Assembly: GCF_009765365.1 (NCBI RefSeq)
Contig: NZ_VTOM01000015.1
Span: 94,052 to 158,051, forward strand
From: Antarcticirhabdus aurantiaca
GTDB taxonomy: Bacteria; Pseudomonadota; Alphaproteobacteria; Rhizobiales; Rhizobiaceae
DNA: 64,000 bases
Direction: 5' to 3'
The notes under the pieces are model-generated. The model was given only the letters and a program-made list of their open reading frames with translations. It ran no database searches and was not told the origin of the DNA. Below are positions 8,389 to 16,621 of the stretch, piece after piece. Made by a program: the position numbers and the translations under genes. Position 1 is the stretch's first letter, and each line of letters begins with the position of its first letter.

Positions 8389-9801
8389 ATGCTGATCCGC
8401 GAGATCGCCTTTCTCGATCCGGCCGAGGCGGCGGCGCGCCTGCGTCCCTTCGGCGACCTCGCGCTCCTCGACAGCGCCATGCCCCATCCGACGCTCGCAC
8501 GCCACGCCTTCGTCGCCGCCGACCCGTTTTCGCGCCTCGCGGTCGACCGGATCGGCGCGCTCGTCGACGGGCGTCGCGTGGCGGGTCCCCCGATCGAGGC
8601 GATCCGCGCCGCCCTGTCGCGCTTCCGCCTGGCGCCGCGGCCCGACCTTCCGCCCTTCCGGGGCGGCGCGCTCGGCCACGTCGCCTACGAGTTCGCCCAC
8701 CACCTGGAACGGCTCGACGCACCGGCCGACATCGACGCGGTGCAGCCCTCGCTGCGGCTCGGCCTCTACGACACCGTTGTCGCGCTCGACGTGATCGACA
8801 AGCGCGCCTGGCTCTTCGCGTCCGGCTTCCCCGAAATGGAAGATGACGCCCGCCGCGCCCGCGCGAACGCCCGGCTCGCCCGCTTCGAGGCGGCGCTGAC
8901 CGGGCCGGCCCCGCCGCGGCCCCGCCCCTTCGCGCCGGCGCCGGGAAGCGTTCCCGTCACCTCCAACTTCACGCCCGAGCGCTTCGCCGCGGCGGTGGAG
9001 CGGGTGCGCGACTACATCCTGTCCGGCGACATCTACCAGGCCAACATCGCCCAGACCTTCGAAGCGGCGCTTCCGGACGGCTTCGACCCCTTCGCCTTCC
9101 ATCTCGCGCTGCGGGCGGCGAACCCCGCCCCTTTCGCGGCCTTTCTGGAAACGGGACCGCTCGCCGTCTCCTCCTCCAGCCCCGAGCGCTTCCTGAAGCT
9201 CATGACCGACGGGAGCGTCGAGACGCGCCCGATCAAGGGCACGGCGGCCCGCGACCTCGCCGACCCGGCGGCCGACGCCCGAGCGGCCGAGGCGCTTCTC
9301 GCGTCCGAGAAGGACCGGGCCGAGAACGTCATGATCGTCGACCTCATGCGCAACGACCTGTCGCGGGTCTGCGACCCCGACTCGGTCGCGGTGCCGGTTC
9401 TGTGTGGCCTGGAAAGCTACGCCTCGGTCCACCACCTCACCTCCGTCGTGACGGGGCGGCTCGCGCCGGGCCGCGACGCCCTCGACCTTCTCGCCGCGAC
9501 CTTTCCCGGCGGCTCGATCACGGGCGCGCCGAAGATCCGGGCCATGGACATCATCACCGAGATCGAGACCACCGCCCGCGGCCCGTATTGCGGCTCGATC
9601 GGCTATATCGGCTTCGACGGGGCGATGGATCTCAACATCGCGATCCGCACCGTCTCGATGAGCGAGAGCACCGCCCGCTTCCAGGCCGGCGGCGGCATCA
9701 CGGTCCTGTCGGAGGGTGCGGCGGAATATCGCGAGACGCTGGCCAAGGCCGGCCGCATCCTGTCCGCTTTCGGAGCGCGCCCGTCCGCCGGTTCCCCATG
9801 A
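8389..9801 (+). CDS. pabB: Aminodeoxychorismate synthase component I
   Basis: 470 residues of the chorismate-binding family. PabB with PabA converts chorismate and glutamine to 4-amino-4-deoxychorismate, the precursor of p-aminobenzoate and so of folate. Marks include the lysine motif PIKGT near residue 283, the DRAENVMIVDLMRNDLSRVC block, GGSITGAPKIRAM, and the terminal RFQAGGGITVLSEG. The length is full for PabB. The stop overlaps the pabA start (ATGA), giving translational coupling. It could in principle be an anthranilate synthase, but the PIKGT lysine and the pabA and pabC partners favour PabB. Confidence 0.9.
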   Translation: MLIREIAFLDPAEAAARLRPFGDLALLDSAMPHPTLARHAFVAADPFSRLAVDRIGALVDGRRVAGPPIEAIRAALSRFRLAPRPDLPPFRGGALGHVAYEFAHHLERLDAPADIDAVQPSLRLGLYDTVVALDVIDKRAWLFASGFPEMEDDARRARANARLARFEAALTGPAPPRPRPFAPAPGSVPVTSNFTPERFAAAVERVRDYILSGDIYQANIAQTFEAALPDGFDPFAFHLALRAANPAPFAAFLETGPLAVSSSSPERFLKLMTDGSVETRPIKGTAARDLADPAADARAAEALLASEKDRAENVMIVDLMRNDLSRVCDPDSVAVPVLCGLESYASVHHLTSVVTGRLAPGRDALDLLAATFPGGSITGAPKIRAMDIITEIETTARGPYCGSIGYIGFDGAMDLNIAIRTVSMSESTARFQAGGGITVLSEGAAEYRETLAKAGRILSAFGARPSAGSP

Positions 9802-10403
9802 TCCTCGTCGTCGACAACTATGATTCCTTCGTCTTCAACGTCGCGCGCTACCTCGCGCGGGCCGGCGCCGAGGTGGTGGTCCGGCGCAACGACGCGCTGG
9901 ATCTGGCGGCCATCGCCGACCTCGCGCCCGAAGCGCTGGTGATCTCGCCGGGCCCCTGCGCGCCGGCCCAGGCCGGCATCTCGCTGGAGGCCGTCCGCAC
10001 CCTGTCGGGGCGCCTTCCGATCCTCGGCGTCTGCCTCGGCCATCAGGTGATCGGCGAAGCCTTCGGGGGCCGCGTCGAGCGCGCCGGGCGGCCGATGCAC
10101 GGGCGCGCCTCGGACGTTTCGCACGAGGGCGCCGGGCTGTTCGCGGGCCTCCCCACCCCCGCCGCCTGCGGCCGCTATCACTCGCTGATCGTGCGCCCGA
10201 CGCCGGAGATGGAGCGCCACCTCGCCGCGGACGCCTGGTCGGAGGACGGCGAGATCATGGGCCTCAGTCATCGCGAGCACCCGACCTACGGCATCCAGTT
10301 CCACCCCGAATCCGTGCTGACGCCGGAGGGCGACCGGATGCTGCGCAACTTCCTTGACCTTTCGGAGGCTTGGCATGAGCGGCAGCGTCGTTTGGCGGAA
10401 TGA
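9798..10403 (+). CDS. pabA: Aminodeoxychorismate synthase component II (glutamine amidotransferase)
   Basis: 201 residues, class I glutamine amidotransferase. It supplies ammonia from glutamine to PabB. The catalytic triad is visible: the nucleophile Cys in GVCLGHQ, and the His and Glu in GIQFHPES. The family opening VDNYDSFVFN and the SPGPCAP oxyanion region are present. The ATG overlaps the pabB stop by four bases, and the 3' end overlaps the start of the next gene by 29 bases, so all three are one operon. Confidence 0.92.
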   Translation: MILVVDNYDSFVFNVARYLARAGAEVVVRRNDALDLAAIADLAPEALVISPGPCAPAQAGISLEAVRTLSGRLPILGVCLGHQVIGEAFGGRVERAGRPMHGRASDVSHEGAGLFAGLPTPAACGRYHSLIVRPTPEMERHLAADAWSEDGEIMGLSHREHPTYGIQFHPESVLTPEGDRMLRNFLDLSEAWHERQRRLAE

Positions 10404-11232
10404 TCGCTTCGAGGACGCCGCGATCGACCCGTCCGACCGGGGGCTGCTTCTCGCCGACGGGGTCTTCGACACGGCGCTGGTCATCGACGGCCGCGCGGCC
10501 TTTCGCGAGCGCCACCTCGACCGCCTCGCCGATGCTCTCGCCGCGCTCTCGATCGCCGTGCCGCGCGAAACCCTCGTGCGCGCGCACGACGCCCTTGCCG
10601 CGCGCTGCGGCACCGGCTCGATCCGGCTGACGGTGACGCGCGGGCCGGGTCCGCGCGGCCTCGGCTTCCCGCCCGAGCCGCGCCCGACCCTTCTCGGCTC
10701 GGCGGCGCCCCTCGCGCCCGCCGCGATGTTCGCGCCGCTCCGCCTCGCGCTCTCCGACATCCGCCGCAACGAAACGTCGCCGACGAGCCGCGTGAAGTCG
10801 CTCGCCTATCTCGACGCCGTTCTCGCCAACCACGCGGCGCGCCGCGCGGGTGCCGACGAGGCGCTGTTCCTCAACGCGGCCGGGCGCCTTGCCTCGACGG
10901 CGCTGGCCAACCTCTTCGTGGTGCGGCGGGGCGTCCTTCTGACCCCGCCGCTGGCGGACGGCGTCCTGCCCGGCACCCTGCGCGGCTGGATCCTCGACAA
11001 TGCCGGCCGGCTGGGCCTTGCCGCCGAGGAGCGGCCGCTCCTCCTGGAGGAGGCCGTCGGCGCGCCGCTTCTCGCCACCAACAGCCTGCGCCTCGTCTCG
11101 CCCGCCCGGCTGGACGAGGCGCCGCACGAAGCCTCGCCGGTCCTCCGCCGCCTCGCGGACGGCGTCTGCGCCGCGATCGCCGCGGAGTGCGGGATGGATC
11201 CGCGCGCGCTGGGCGCCGCTCTCGCCGACTGA
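10375..11232 (+). CDS. pabC: Aminotransferase class IV, probable aminodeoxychorismate lyase
   Basis: 285 residues of the PLP-dependent class IV fold. PabC splits 4-amino-4-deoxychorismate to p-aminobenzoate and pyruvate. The start ATG at 10375 has a CGGAGG site 7 bases away and overlaps pabA by 29 bases. Marks are DRGLLLADGVFDTALVIDGRAAF near the N-terminus, the PLP lysine in RVKSLAYLDAVLAN, the LANLFVVRRGVLLTPPL segment and GVLPGTLRGW. The operon setting favours PabC over branched-chain or D-amino-acid aminotransferase, though sequence alone cannot settle it. Confidence 0.8.
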   Translation: MSGSVVWRNDRFEDAAIDPSDRGLLLADGVFDTALVIDGRAAFRERHLDRLADALAALSIAVPRETLVRAHDALAARCGTGSIRLTVTRGPGPRGLGFPPEPRPTLLGSAAPLAPAAMFAPLRLALSDIRRNETSPTSRVKSLAYLDAVLANHAARRAGADEALFLNAAGRLASTALANLFVVRRGVLLTPPLADGVLPGTLRGWILDNAGRLGLAAEERPLLLEEAVGAPLLATNSLRLVSPARLDEAPHEASPVLRRLADGVCAAIAAECGMDPRALGAALAD

Positions 11233-11239
11233 CGGACGA

Positions 11240-11656
11240 TCAGCCGCGCCGCGCCGCGCCGCCGGCCAGGAGCCAGGCCGGATCGAACCAGCGGTCGGCT
11301 TCCCCGTCATAGGGCAGGACGTTCACGTCCCAGTGGCGCACGAAGGGGGCATAGACGTCCCACACCTTCGGACCGCCGCCGATGAAGACGACGCGGTCGG
11401 GAAAGCGCGACAGGACCTCGCGCGGATCCTCGTGCGAGCGGATGGTGACGAGGGTGCGGGTCTCGCGCGCGAAGTCCGGCACGGCCCCGATCGTCGTCGG
11501 CCCGGCGACGAGGACGTGGCCGCGCGAGATCTCGAAGAAGCGCTCGACGTCCTCCACGAAGGGCCGCCCGGGATTGCCCTCCCAGGGTAGGTGCCCGTTC
11601 AGGCCGAGCTGTCCGCTGCGCCCGATCGCGCAGATCACCCTGACATCCGCCGCCAT
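11240..11656 (-). CDS. folA: Dihydrofolate reductase-like protein
   Basis: 138 residues, shorter than the usual 155-165 for FolA. It would reduce dihydrofolate with NADPH. The N-terminal IGRSGQLGLNGHLPW segment is the classical substrate-binding motif, followed by an acidic residue in the place of the proton donor (VEDVERFFE), a GHVLVAGPTTIG strand and the FIGGG nucleotide loop. The ATG at 11656 follows a GAGGAGGG site. It opposes the pabABC operon, with 7 bases between stops, so folate synthesis genes are clustered. The missing length falls at the C-terminus, so it could be a related RibD-like reductase. Confidence 0.7.
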   Translation of the reverse strand: MAADVRVICAIGRSGQLGLNGHLPWEGNPGRPFVEDVERFFEISRGHVLVAGPTTIGAVPDFARETRTLVTIRSHEDPREVLSRFPDRVVFIGGGPKVWDVYAPFVRHWDVNVLPYDGEADRWFDPAWLLAGGAARRG

Positions 11657-11899
11657 CGCATCCCTCCTCGCAACCCCGAAACGAGAGCGTCGCGCGGGGT
11701 CCCGCTCGGCCCGCCGACTGGTCCCGCACCGGGCTCTTACACCCGTTTCGAAGCCCGTTGTCCGGCGAATCGGTCCGTTCCGCGCCAAAAAGTAAGGAAC
11801 CCTGAAAAAATTGGGTGCCAAACTATAACGCTATAATGTCGGGTGCCTTCGGATCTCCCATAAAGCGCGGATGGTTGTCATCTTGCGAGCGTGATCGGC

Positions 11900-12370
11900 A
11901 TGTCGACTGCTTCGGCCCTTCCCGTGGAACAAGAAGGGCGTGCTCAGCTTGTGCCGCTGCTTTTGTCCATATCGAAATCGACCCGCGCCTTTCTCGCCCT
12001 GCTTTTGAGCGAGATCGACCTTCATCCGGGTCAGGACCAGCTCCTGATGCGCCTCGTGCCGGGCGAGCCGATCAGCGTGTCGCTCCTGGCCGACCAGCTG
12101 TCCGTGCGCCCCTCCACCGTATCCAAGATGCTGGACCGCTTGATCGAGAAGGATCTCGTGCAGCGCAGCTCGAACGATTCAGATGCGCGGCGCACCATGG
12201 TGCGAATCACGCCGGACGGAGAAGCGGTCCGCGCCCGGGTGAGGAGCGTCTGGGAGCGGCTCGACGGCGAGCTCTGCGCGGCCCTCGAGAACTCCGAGAT
12301 CGGCTCGGTGGTGCGCACCCTGCGCCAGACCGACGAGGTTCTCGCCGTGAAGTTACGGCGCCTGCGCTGA
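11900..12370 (+). CDS. MarR-family transcriptional regulator
   Basis: 156 residues. The winged-helix core is clear: helix LHPGQDQLLMRLVPGEPISVSLLADQL, then RPSTVSKMLDRLIEKDLVQRS with the wing NDSDARRTMVRITPDGEA. MarR dimers bind short palindromes and usually respond to phenolic compounds, redox stress or antibiotics. The ATG at 11900 is used; an in-frame GTG at 11891 is an alternative, and neither has a strong ribosome-binding site. The 243-bp spacer before it contains AT-rich DNA (about 11808-11830) that could be its promoter. It precedes the glucan operon by 233 bases but need not regulate it. Confidence 0.85.
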   Translation: MSTASALPVEQEGRAQLVPLLLSISKSTRAFLALLLSEIDLHPGQDQLLMRLVPGEPISVSLLADQLSVRPSTVSKMLDRLIEKDLVQRSSNDSDARRTMVRITPDGEAVRARVRSVWERLDGELCAALENSEIGSVVRTLRQTDEVLAVKLRRLR

Positions 12371-12602
12371 CGGTCCCCGGCGAGGGCCGGTTTACCGAGT
12401 TTTAACTGTACAACCATGCGGCAGTGCGACAAGGCTCGCGCTGCCGCCTTGATTTCGGCGGAAAGATTGGACGGATAGGGCCTTGGTGCCAGGTCACGCG
12501 GCCATGGCGCTCGTCCGCAACGCCGTTCCGCGGCTGGCGAAGGGGCTTCTTTTCGCATATGCTCACACCGCAGACGCATCGCCACGCAAAGACTTTCCTC
12601 CC

Positions 12603-14222
12603 GTGATCGAATTCCGCTTCGTTACCCGGCGCCTCGCCCTGAAGGCTGCGCTCGGCGCCTCGATGCTGCCCTTCATGGGCGGCCTGTCCGTCGCGCAGGA
12701 GCCGCCCGCGGCGCCCCCTGCCCCACCGCCGGCTCCGGCGCCCGAGGCGGCGCCCGCGCCGCCGCAGCCCTTCGACTTCGAGGCGCTGTCGGCCCGGATG
12801 GCCGAGCGCGCCAAGGCGCCCTACCAGACGCCGCAGGAAGTGCCGCAGGAACTGCTGGACCTCACCTATGACGAGTTGCGCTCGATCCGCTTCCGCCCGG
12901 ATCACGCGCTGTGGCGCGAGCAGCCGGTCAACTTCCAGCTCCACGCCTTTTATCCCGGCTTCCTGTTCCGCACCGCCGTGCACCTGTTCGTCGGCGACGG
13001 CACGACCTTCCAGCCGGCGAACTTCGGTCCGGCCGACTTCTCCTACGACCCGCCGCTCGATCCCGCGCGCTTCCAGAACATCCCGCTGCCGGGCATCGCG
13101 GGCTTCCGCATCCATTCGCCCCTGGAGCGGCCGGACTACTTCGACGAGCTCGTCACCTTCCTGGGCGCCAGCTACTTCCGGGCGCTCGGCATGGGGTCGC
13201 GCTACGGCCTGTCGGCCCGCGGCATCGCGATCAACACGGCGACGGGCACGCCCGAGGAGTTCCCCTCCTTCACCGCCTTCTACGTCACGACGCCCAAGCC
13301 CGGCGACAAGCACGTCTCGATCATGGCCGAGCTCGATTCGCCGAGCCTGACCGGCGCCTACGCCTTCCGGATCGAGCCGGGCCCGCAGACGGTCATGGAC
13401 GTGACCTGCCGGCTCTACTTCCGCAACGCCGTGGAGCGCCTGGGCGTCGCGCCGCTGACCTCGATGTTCCATTTCGGCGAGAACGATCCGCCGGACCGCG
13501 ACGACTTCCGCCCGGAGGTCCACGACAGCGACGGCCTGGTGATCGAGCGGTCGAACGGCGAGCGCTTCTGGCGCCCGCTGAAGAACCCCAAGCAGCTCTC
13601 GCTCTCCGTGATCGGCGAAACGAGCCCGCGCGCCTTCGGTCTCCTGCAGCGCGACCGCGACTTCTCGCACTACGAGGATCTCGAGTCGCGCTACGACCTG
13701 CGGCCTTCGCTGATGATCGAGCCGGTTGGCGAGTGGGGCAAGGGCTCCGTGCTCCTCGTCGAGATCCCGACCGACCTCGAGACCAACGACAACATCGCCG
13801 CCTTCTGGGTGCCGGAGAACGCGCCGCAGCCGGGCAGCACCTACGAGTTCCGCTACCGCATGTCCTGGGGCATGCACTCGCAGGAAACGGACGGCCTCGC
13901 CTACGTCACCGGCACCTATGCGGGCTTGGGGGGCAACAGCGGGTCGAGCGACCCGGTCAACACCCGGCGCTTCGCGGTGAACTTCGCCGGCGGCACGCTG
14001 GCGAACCTGCCCAACGACGCCCGGCCGGATCCGGTCGTCAGCCTCAGCGACAATGCCCGTCTCCACTTCACCAACGTCGACCGTCTGCCGGACGGCGGAT
14101 GGCGCCTGACGGTGGAGCTGGAAAGAACAGATTCGGGTCCCGTTGAAATTAGCGGGAAACTTTCCATGTTGCAGCGCATTCAGACGGAGACCTGGCTCTA
14201 CCAGTGGACGGAAGAGCAATAG
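12603..14222 (+). CDS. opgG: Glucan biosynthesis protein G (OpgG/MdoG)
   Basis: About 539 residues, periplasmic. OpgG acts after OpgH in making osmoregulated periplasmic glucans, adding or arranging branches on the beta-glucan backbone. The N-terminus has a TRRLALKA stretch before a hydrophobic segment, which could be a Tat signal, then a proline-alanine-rich linker. The mature part has OpgG landmarks: AHKPYQTPQEVP-like region, FYPGFLFRTAVHLF, FHFGENDP, LQRDRDFSHYEDLESRYDLRPS and the C-terminal DRLPDGGWRLTVELE. The start is uncertain: GTG 12603 gives a normal signal, but no ribosome-binding site is obvious and in-frame ATG 12501 exists. It heads the opgG-opgH-opgC group. Confidence 0.87.
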   Translation: MIEFRFVTRRLALKAALGASMLPFMGGLSVAQEPPAAPPAPPPAPAPEAAPAPPQPFDFEALSARMAERAKAPYQTPQEVPQELLDLTYDELRSIRFRPDHALWREQPVNFQLHAFYPGFLFRTAVHLFVGDGTTFQPANFGPADFSYDPPLDPARFQNIPLPGIAGFRIHSPLERPDYFDELVTFLGASYFRALGMGSRYGLSARGIAINTATGTPEEFPSFTAFYVTTPKPGDKHVSIMAELDSPSLTGAYAFRIEPGPQTVMDVTCRLYFRNAVERLGVAPLTSMFHFGENDPPDRDDFRPEVHDSDGLVIERSNGERFWRPLKNPKQLSLSVIGETSPRAFGLLQRDRDFSHYEDLESRYDLRPSLMIEPVGEWGKGSVLLVEIPTDLETNDNIAAFWVPENAPQPGSTYEFRYRMSWGMHSQETDGLAYVTGTYAGLGGNSGSSDPVNTRRFAVNFAGGTLANLPNDARPDPVVSLSDNARLHFTNVDRLPDGGWRLTVELERTDSGPVEISGKLSMLQRIQTETWLYQWTEEQ

Positions 14223-14309
14223 GTCTCGACCGGAACGCATCCGCATTCATCCCGCATTCATCCCCAATCGGCCATTAGAACGCTTCCTCTCCCAAAGGAT
14301 CGCCAAGAC

Positions 14310-14594
14310 ATGACCCCCGGCATCATGGTCAACCGACCGGATCTGTCCGACGACGCCGTGCTTCAGTCGATTGCCGAGCGCAACGCGATGACCGGCCGTT
14401 CGGACCTCGACCCCCAGACCGTCCTGTCCGCTGCGATGTCCGGAGACCCGGACGCGCGCGAGATCGTCGACGGTCTGGTTCTGCCGCCCCCGGTGGCGCC
14501 GCTCTCCATGCACCAGCAGCCGCTTCTGCGCGAAGCGCGCAGCTTCCTCCCCCGCATCGTGCCCTTCGCATGGGCGCGGCGCGGCGAGGTTTGA
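14310..14594 (+). CDS. Small protein resembling a detached OpgH N-terminal region
   Basis: 94 residues, sitting 87 bases after opgG and 113 bases before the opgH start. It has no signal or membrane segment. The first 60 residues look like an acidic helical tail (DDAVLQSIAERNAMTG). The last 40 hold a PPPVAPLSMHQQPLLREA segment that resembles the conserved APLxMPxQxL element in the cytoplasmic N-terminus of other OpgH proteins. The opgH gene here starts directly at its first membrane helix, so this piece seems to have become a separate gene. It is in a different frame from opgH and is separated by a hairpin. This reading is an inference. Confidence 0.5.
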   Translation: MTPGIMVNRPDLSDDAVLQSIAERNAMTGRSDLDPQTVLSAAMSGDPDAREIVDGLVLPPPVAPLSMHQQPLLREARSFLPRIVPFAWARRGEV

Positions 14595-14635
14595 TAACCG
14601 TTCGCCGTCTTCTATCTTCCTGAACGTCGCGAGCA

Positions 14636-14659
14636 GGCCCGGCCGTTCTCGGCCGGGCC
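14636..14659. terminator. Strong hairpin between the 94-aa gene and opgH
   Basis: Perfect 10-bp stem (GGCCCGGCCG and its complement) with a TTCT loop, 41 bases after the stop of the 94-residue gene and 48 bases before the opgH start. There is no T-run behind it, so it may attenuate transcription or protect the mRNA end and not be a full terminator. Confidence 0.45.
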
Positions 14660-14707
14660 GTCGATGTATCTGGGGCCTTGCGAGGCCCGTCTTCGTGGAG
14701 CGTTCGC

Positions 14708-16501
14708 GTGCGGTCCATCACCCTCAAGCGCGCCGTGTTCATCGGCAGCGCCTTCCTTCTCGCCTTCGCGGCGGCCAGTCTGTTCGGCGTGGTCATCACG
14801 GCCAACGGTACCTCGCCGATCCATTGGGCGATGGTCGCGCTCCTCTTGGTATGCTGCATCTGGCTTGCCTGGGGCTTCAACACCGCGGTCGCCGGCATCC
14901 TGTCCCGGCGGGGCACGCCGCCCCGCTCGGCGGCCGTGCCCTGGCGCGGGTCGAGCCGAACGGCCGTGCTGGTGCCCGTCTACAACGAGGACGCCACCGC
15001 CGTCTTCGCGCGCGTCGCCGCCATGCTGCGCGGGCTGATGGAGATCGACCCCTCGCATCGCTTCGATATGCACGTCCTGTCCGACTCGACGAAGCCGGAC
15101 TGCGTCGTCGCCGAGAAGCGCGCGGCGCAGCGCGTCGCCGAGGCGCTCGGCGCCTCCGGGCGCCTCTACTACCGGCACCGCGAGAAGAACACCGGGCGCA
15201 AGGCCGGCAACATCGCCGACTTCGTCACCCGCTCGGGCGGCGCCTACGAGTACATGCTGATCCTCGACGCCGATTCGCTGATGCGGCCCGAGACCATGCT
15301 GGAGATGGCGGCCCGCATGGAAGCGGACCCCGAGCTCGGCCTCCTCCAGACCCAGCCCCTCATCATCGGCCGCCACACGATCTTCGGCCGCGCGCTGCAG
15401 TTCTCGGCCGCCCTGTTCTCGCCGGTCTTCTCGCGCGGCATCGCCGCCCTTCAGGGGCGCGAGGGGCCGTTCTGGGGCCACAACGCCATCATCCGCACCC
15501 GCGCCTTCGCCGCGGCCTGCGGCCTGCCCAAGCTGCCGGGCAAGGCGCCCTTCGGCGGCGAGATCCTCAGCCACGATTCGATCGAGGCGGCGCTTCTCGC
15601 CCGCGCCGGCTACACGGTGCGCGTCGATCCCGACCTCGAAGGCTCCTACGAGGAAGCGCCCTCGACCCTCATCGAATATGCCAAGCGCGACCGGCGCTGG
15701 TGCCAGGGCAACCTCCAGCACGGCGGACTGCTGGCCGCGCCGGGCCTTCGCACCTGGAGCCGGATCTCGCTCTTCACCGGCATCATGGCCTATGTCGCCT
15801 CGCCGATCTGGCTGCTCTTCCTCGTCGTCAGCCTCCTCGATCCCGTGCTGGCGCCGGCGCCGAACTACTTCCCGGCCGATTCGCTCTTTCCCGTCTTCCC
15901 CCATCCCGAAACCGGCAAGGCGCTCCTTCTCCTCGTCGGCATCTTCGTCCTCCTTCTCCTGCCCAAGACCCTGATCGCCTTTTCCCGTGCCTTCTCGGCC
16001 AAGGGGCGGGCTTTCGGCGGCTGGTTCGCGGTTCTGGCGGGCGCGACGGCCGAGCTCGTTCTGACCAGCGTCCTCGCGCCGGTCATGATGATGTTCCAGT
16101 CCAAGGCCGTCGCCGAGATCCTCGTCGGCGCCGATTCCGGCTGGCCCTCGACGGACCGCGAGGACGGACGCCTGCCCGTGCGCGCCGCCTTCGCCGCCAG
16201 CTGGTGGATGGTGATCGCCGGCGGATTCCTGCTCTGGGCAGCCTGGACCTACGCGCCCGACCTCGTTCTCTGGGTTCTGCCGATCGCCCTGCCGCTCCTG
16301 CTCGCGCCGGTGCTCATCTCCTGGACGGGCGACCGGGCGCTCGGCGAGAGTGTGGAGCGCACCGGCCTCTTCGCCACGCCCTTCGAGCTCGATCCCGAGC
16401 CGGTCATCCGCGACGCCGCCGCCTGGCGCCAGCGGCTGGAGCCGGCTCCGCGGGCCGAAGATCCGCTGCCCGACGATGCCCGGCCGATCGCTGCGGAGTA
16501 A
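14708..16501 (+). CDS. opgH: Glucans biosynthesis glucosyltransferase H (OpgH/MdoH)
   Basis: 597 residues, inner-membrane glycosyltransferase (GT2) that makes the linear beta-1,2-glucan backbone from UDP-glucose. The GTG at 14708 follows a GGAG site and begins at the first membrane helix. The GT2 core shows the first Asp in VYNEDATAVFARVAAM and a DADSLM metal site, with RDRRWCQGN near residue 340 as the acceptor/product motif. Several helices follow (about 360-470 and 510-560). It lacks the usual cytoplasmic N-terminal extension of about 100 residues, which may be encoded separately just upstream. Confidence 0.9.
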   Translation: MRSITLKRAVFIGSAFLLAFAAASLFGVVITANGTSPIHWAMVALLLVCCIWLAWGFNTAVAGILSRRGTPPRSAAVPWRGSSRTAVLVPVYNEDATAVFARVAAMLRGLMEIDPSHRFDMHVLSDSTKPDCVVAEKRAAQRVAEALGASGRLYYRHREKNTGRKAGNIADFVTRSGGAYEYMLILDADSLMRPETMLEMAARMEADPELGLLQTQPLIIGRHTIFGRALQFSAALFSPVFSRGIAALQGREGPFWGHNAIIRTRAFAAACGLPKLPGKAPFGGEILSHDSIEAALLARAGYTVRVDPDLEGSYEEAPSTLIEYAKRDRRWCQGNLQHGGLLAAPGLRTWSRISLFTGIMAYVASPIWLLFLVVSLLDPVLAPAPNYFPADSLFPVFPHPETGKALLLLVGIFVLLLLPKTLIAFSRAFSAKGRAFGGWFAVLAGATAELVLTSVLAPVMMMFQSKAVAEILVGADSGWPSTDREDGRLPVRAAFAASWWMVIAGGFLLWAAWTYAPDLVLWVLPIALPLLLAPVLISWTGDRALGESVERTGLFATPFELDPEPVIRDAAAWRQRLEPAPRAEDPLPDDARPIAAE

Positions 16502-16621
16502 GGGCGCGGCCCCCGCTCCCCGCATTCATGGGCGGTTCAGGCGGGCAAACGTAGATATCCGGCACATCGTCGGGGCCTTCGGTCTTCGACTGCCCGCCTG
16601 CGGGCCCGACAAGCCGGTTGC

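Noticed and set aside
12402..14246. 614-codon minus-strand frame opposite opgG
   Set aside because: It mirrors a sure gene and has no domain or ribosome-binding site.
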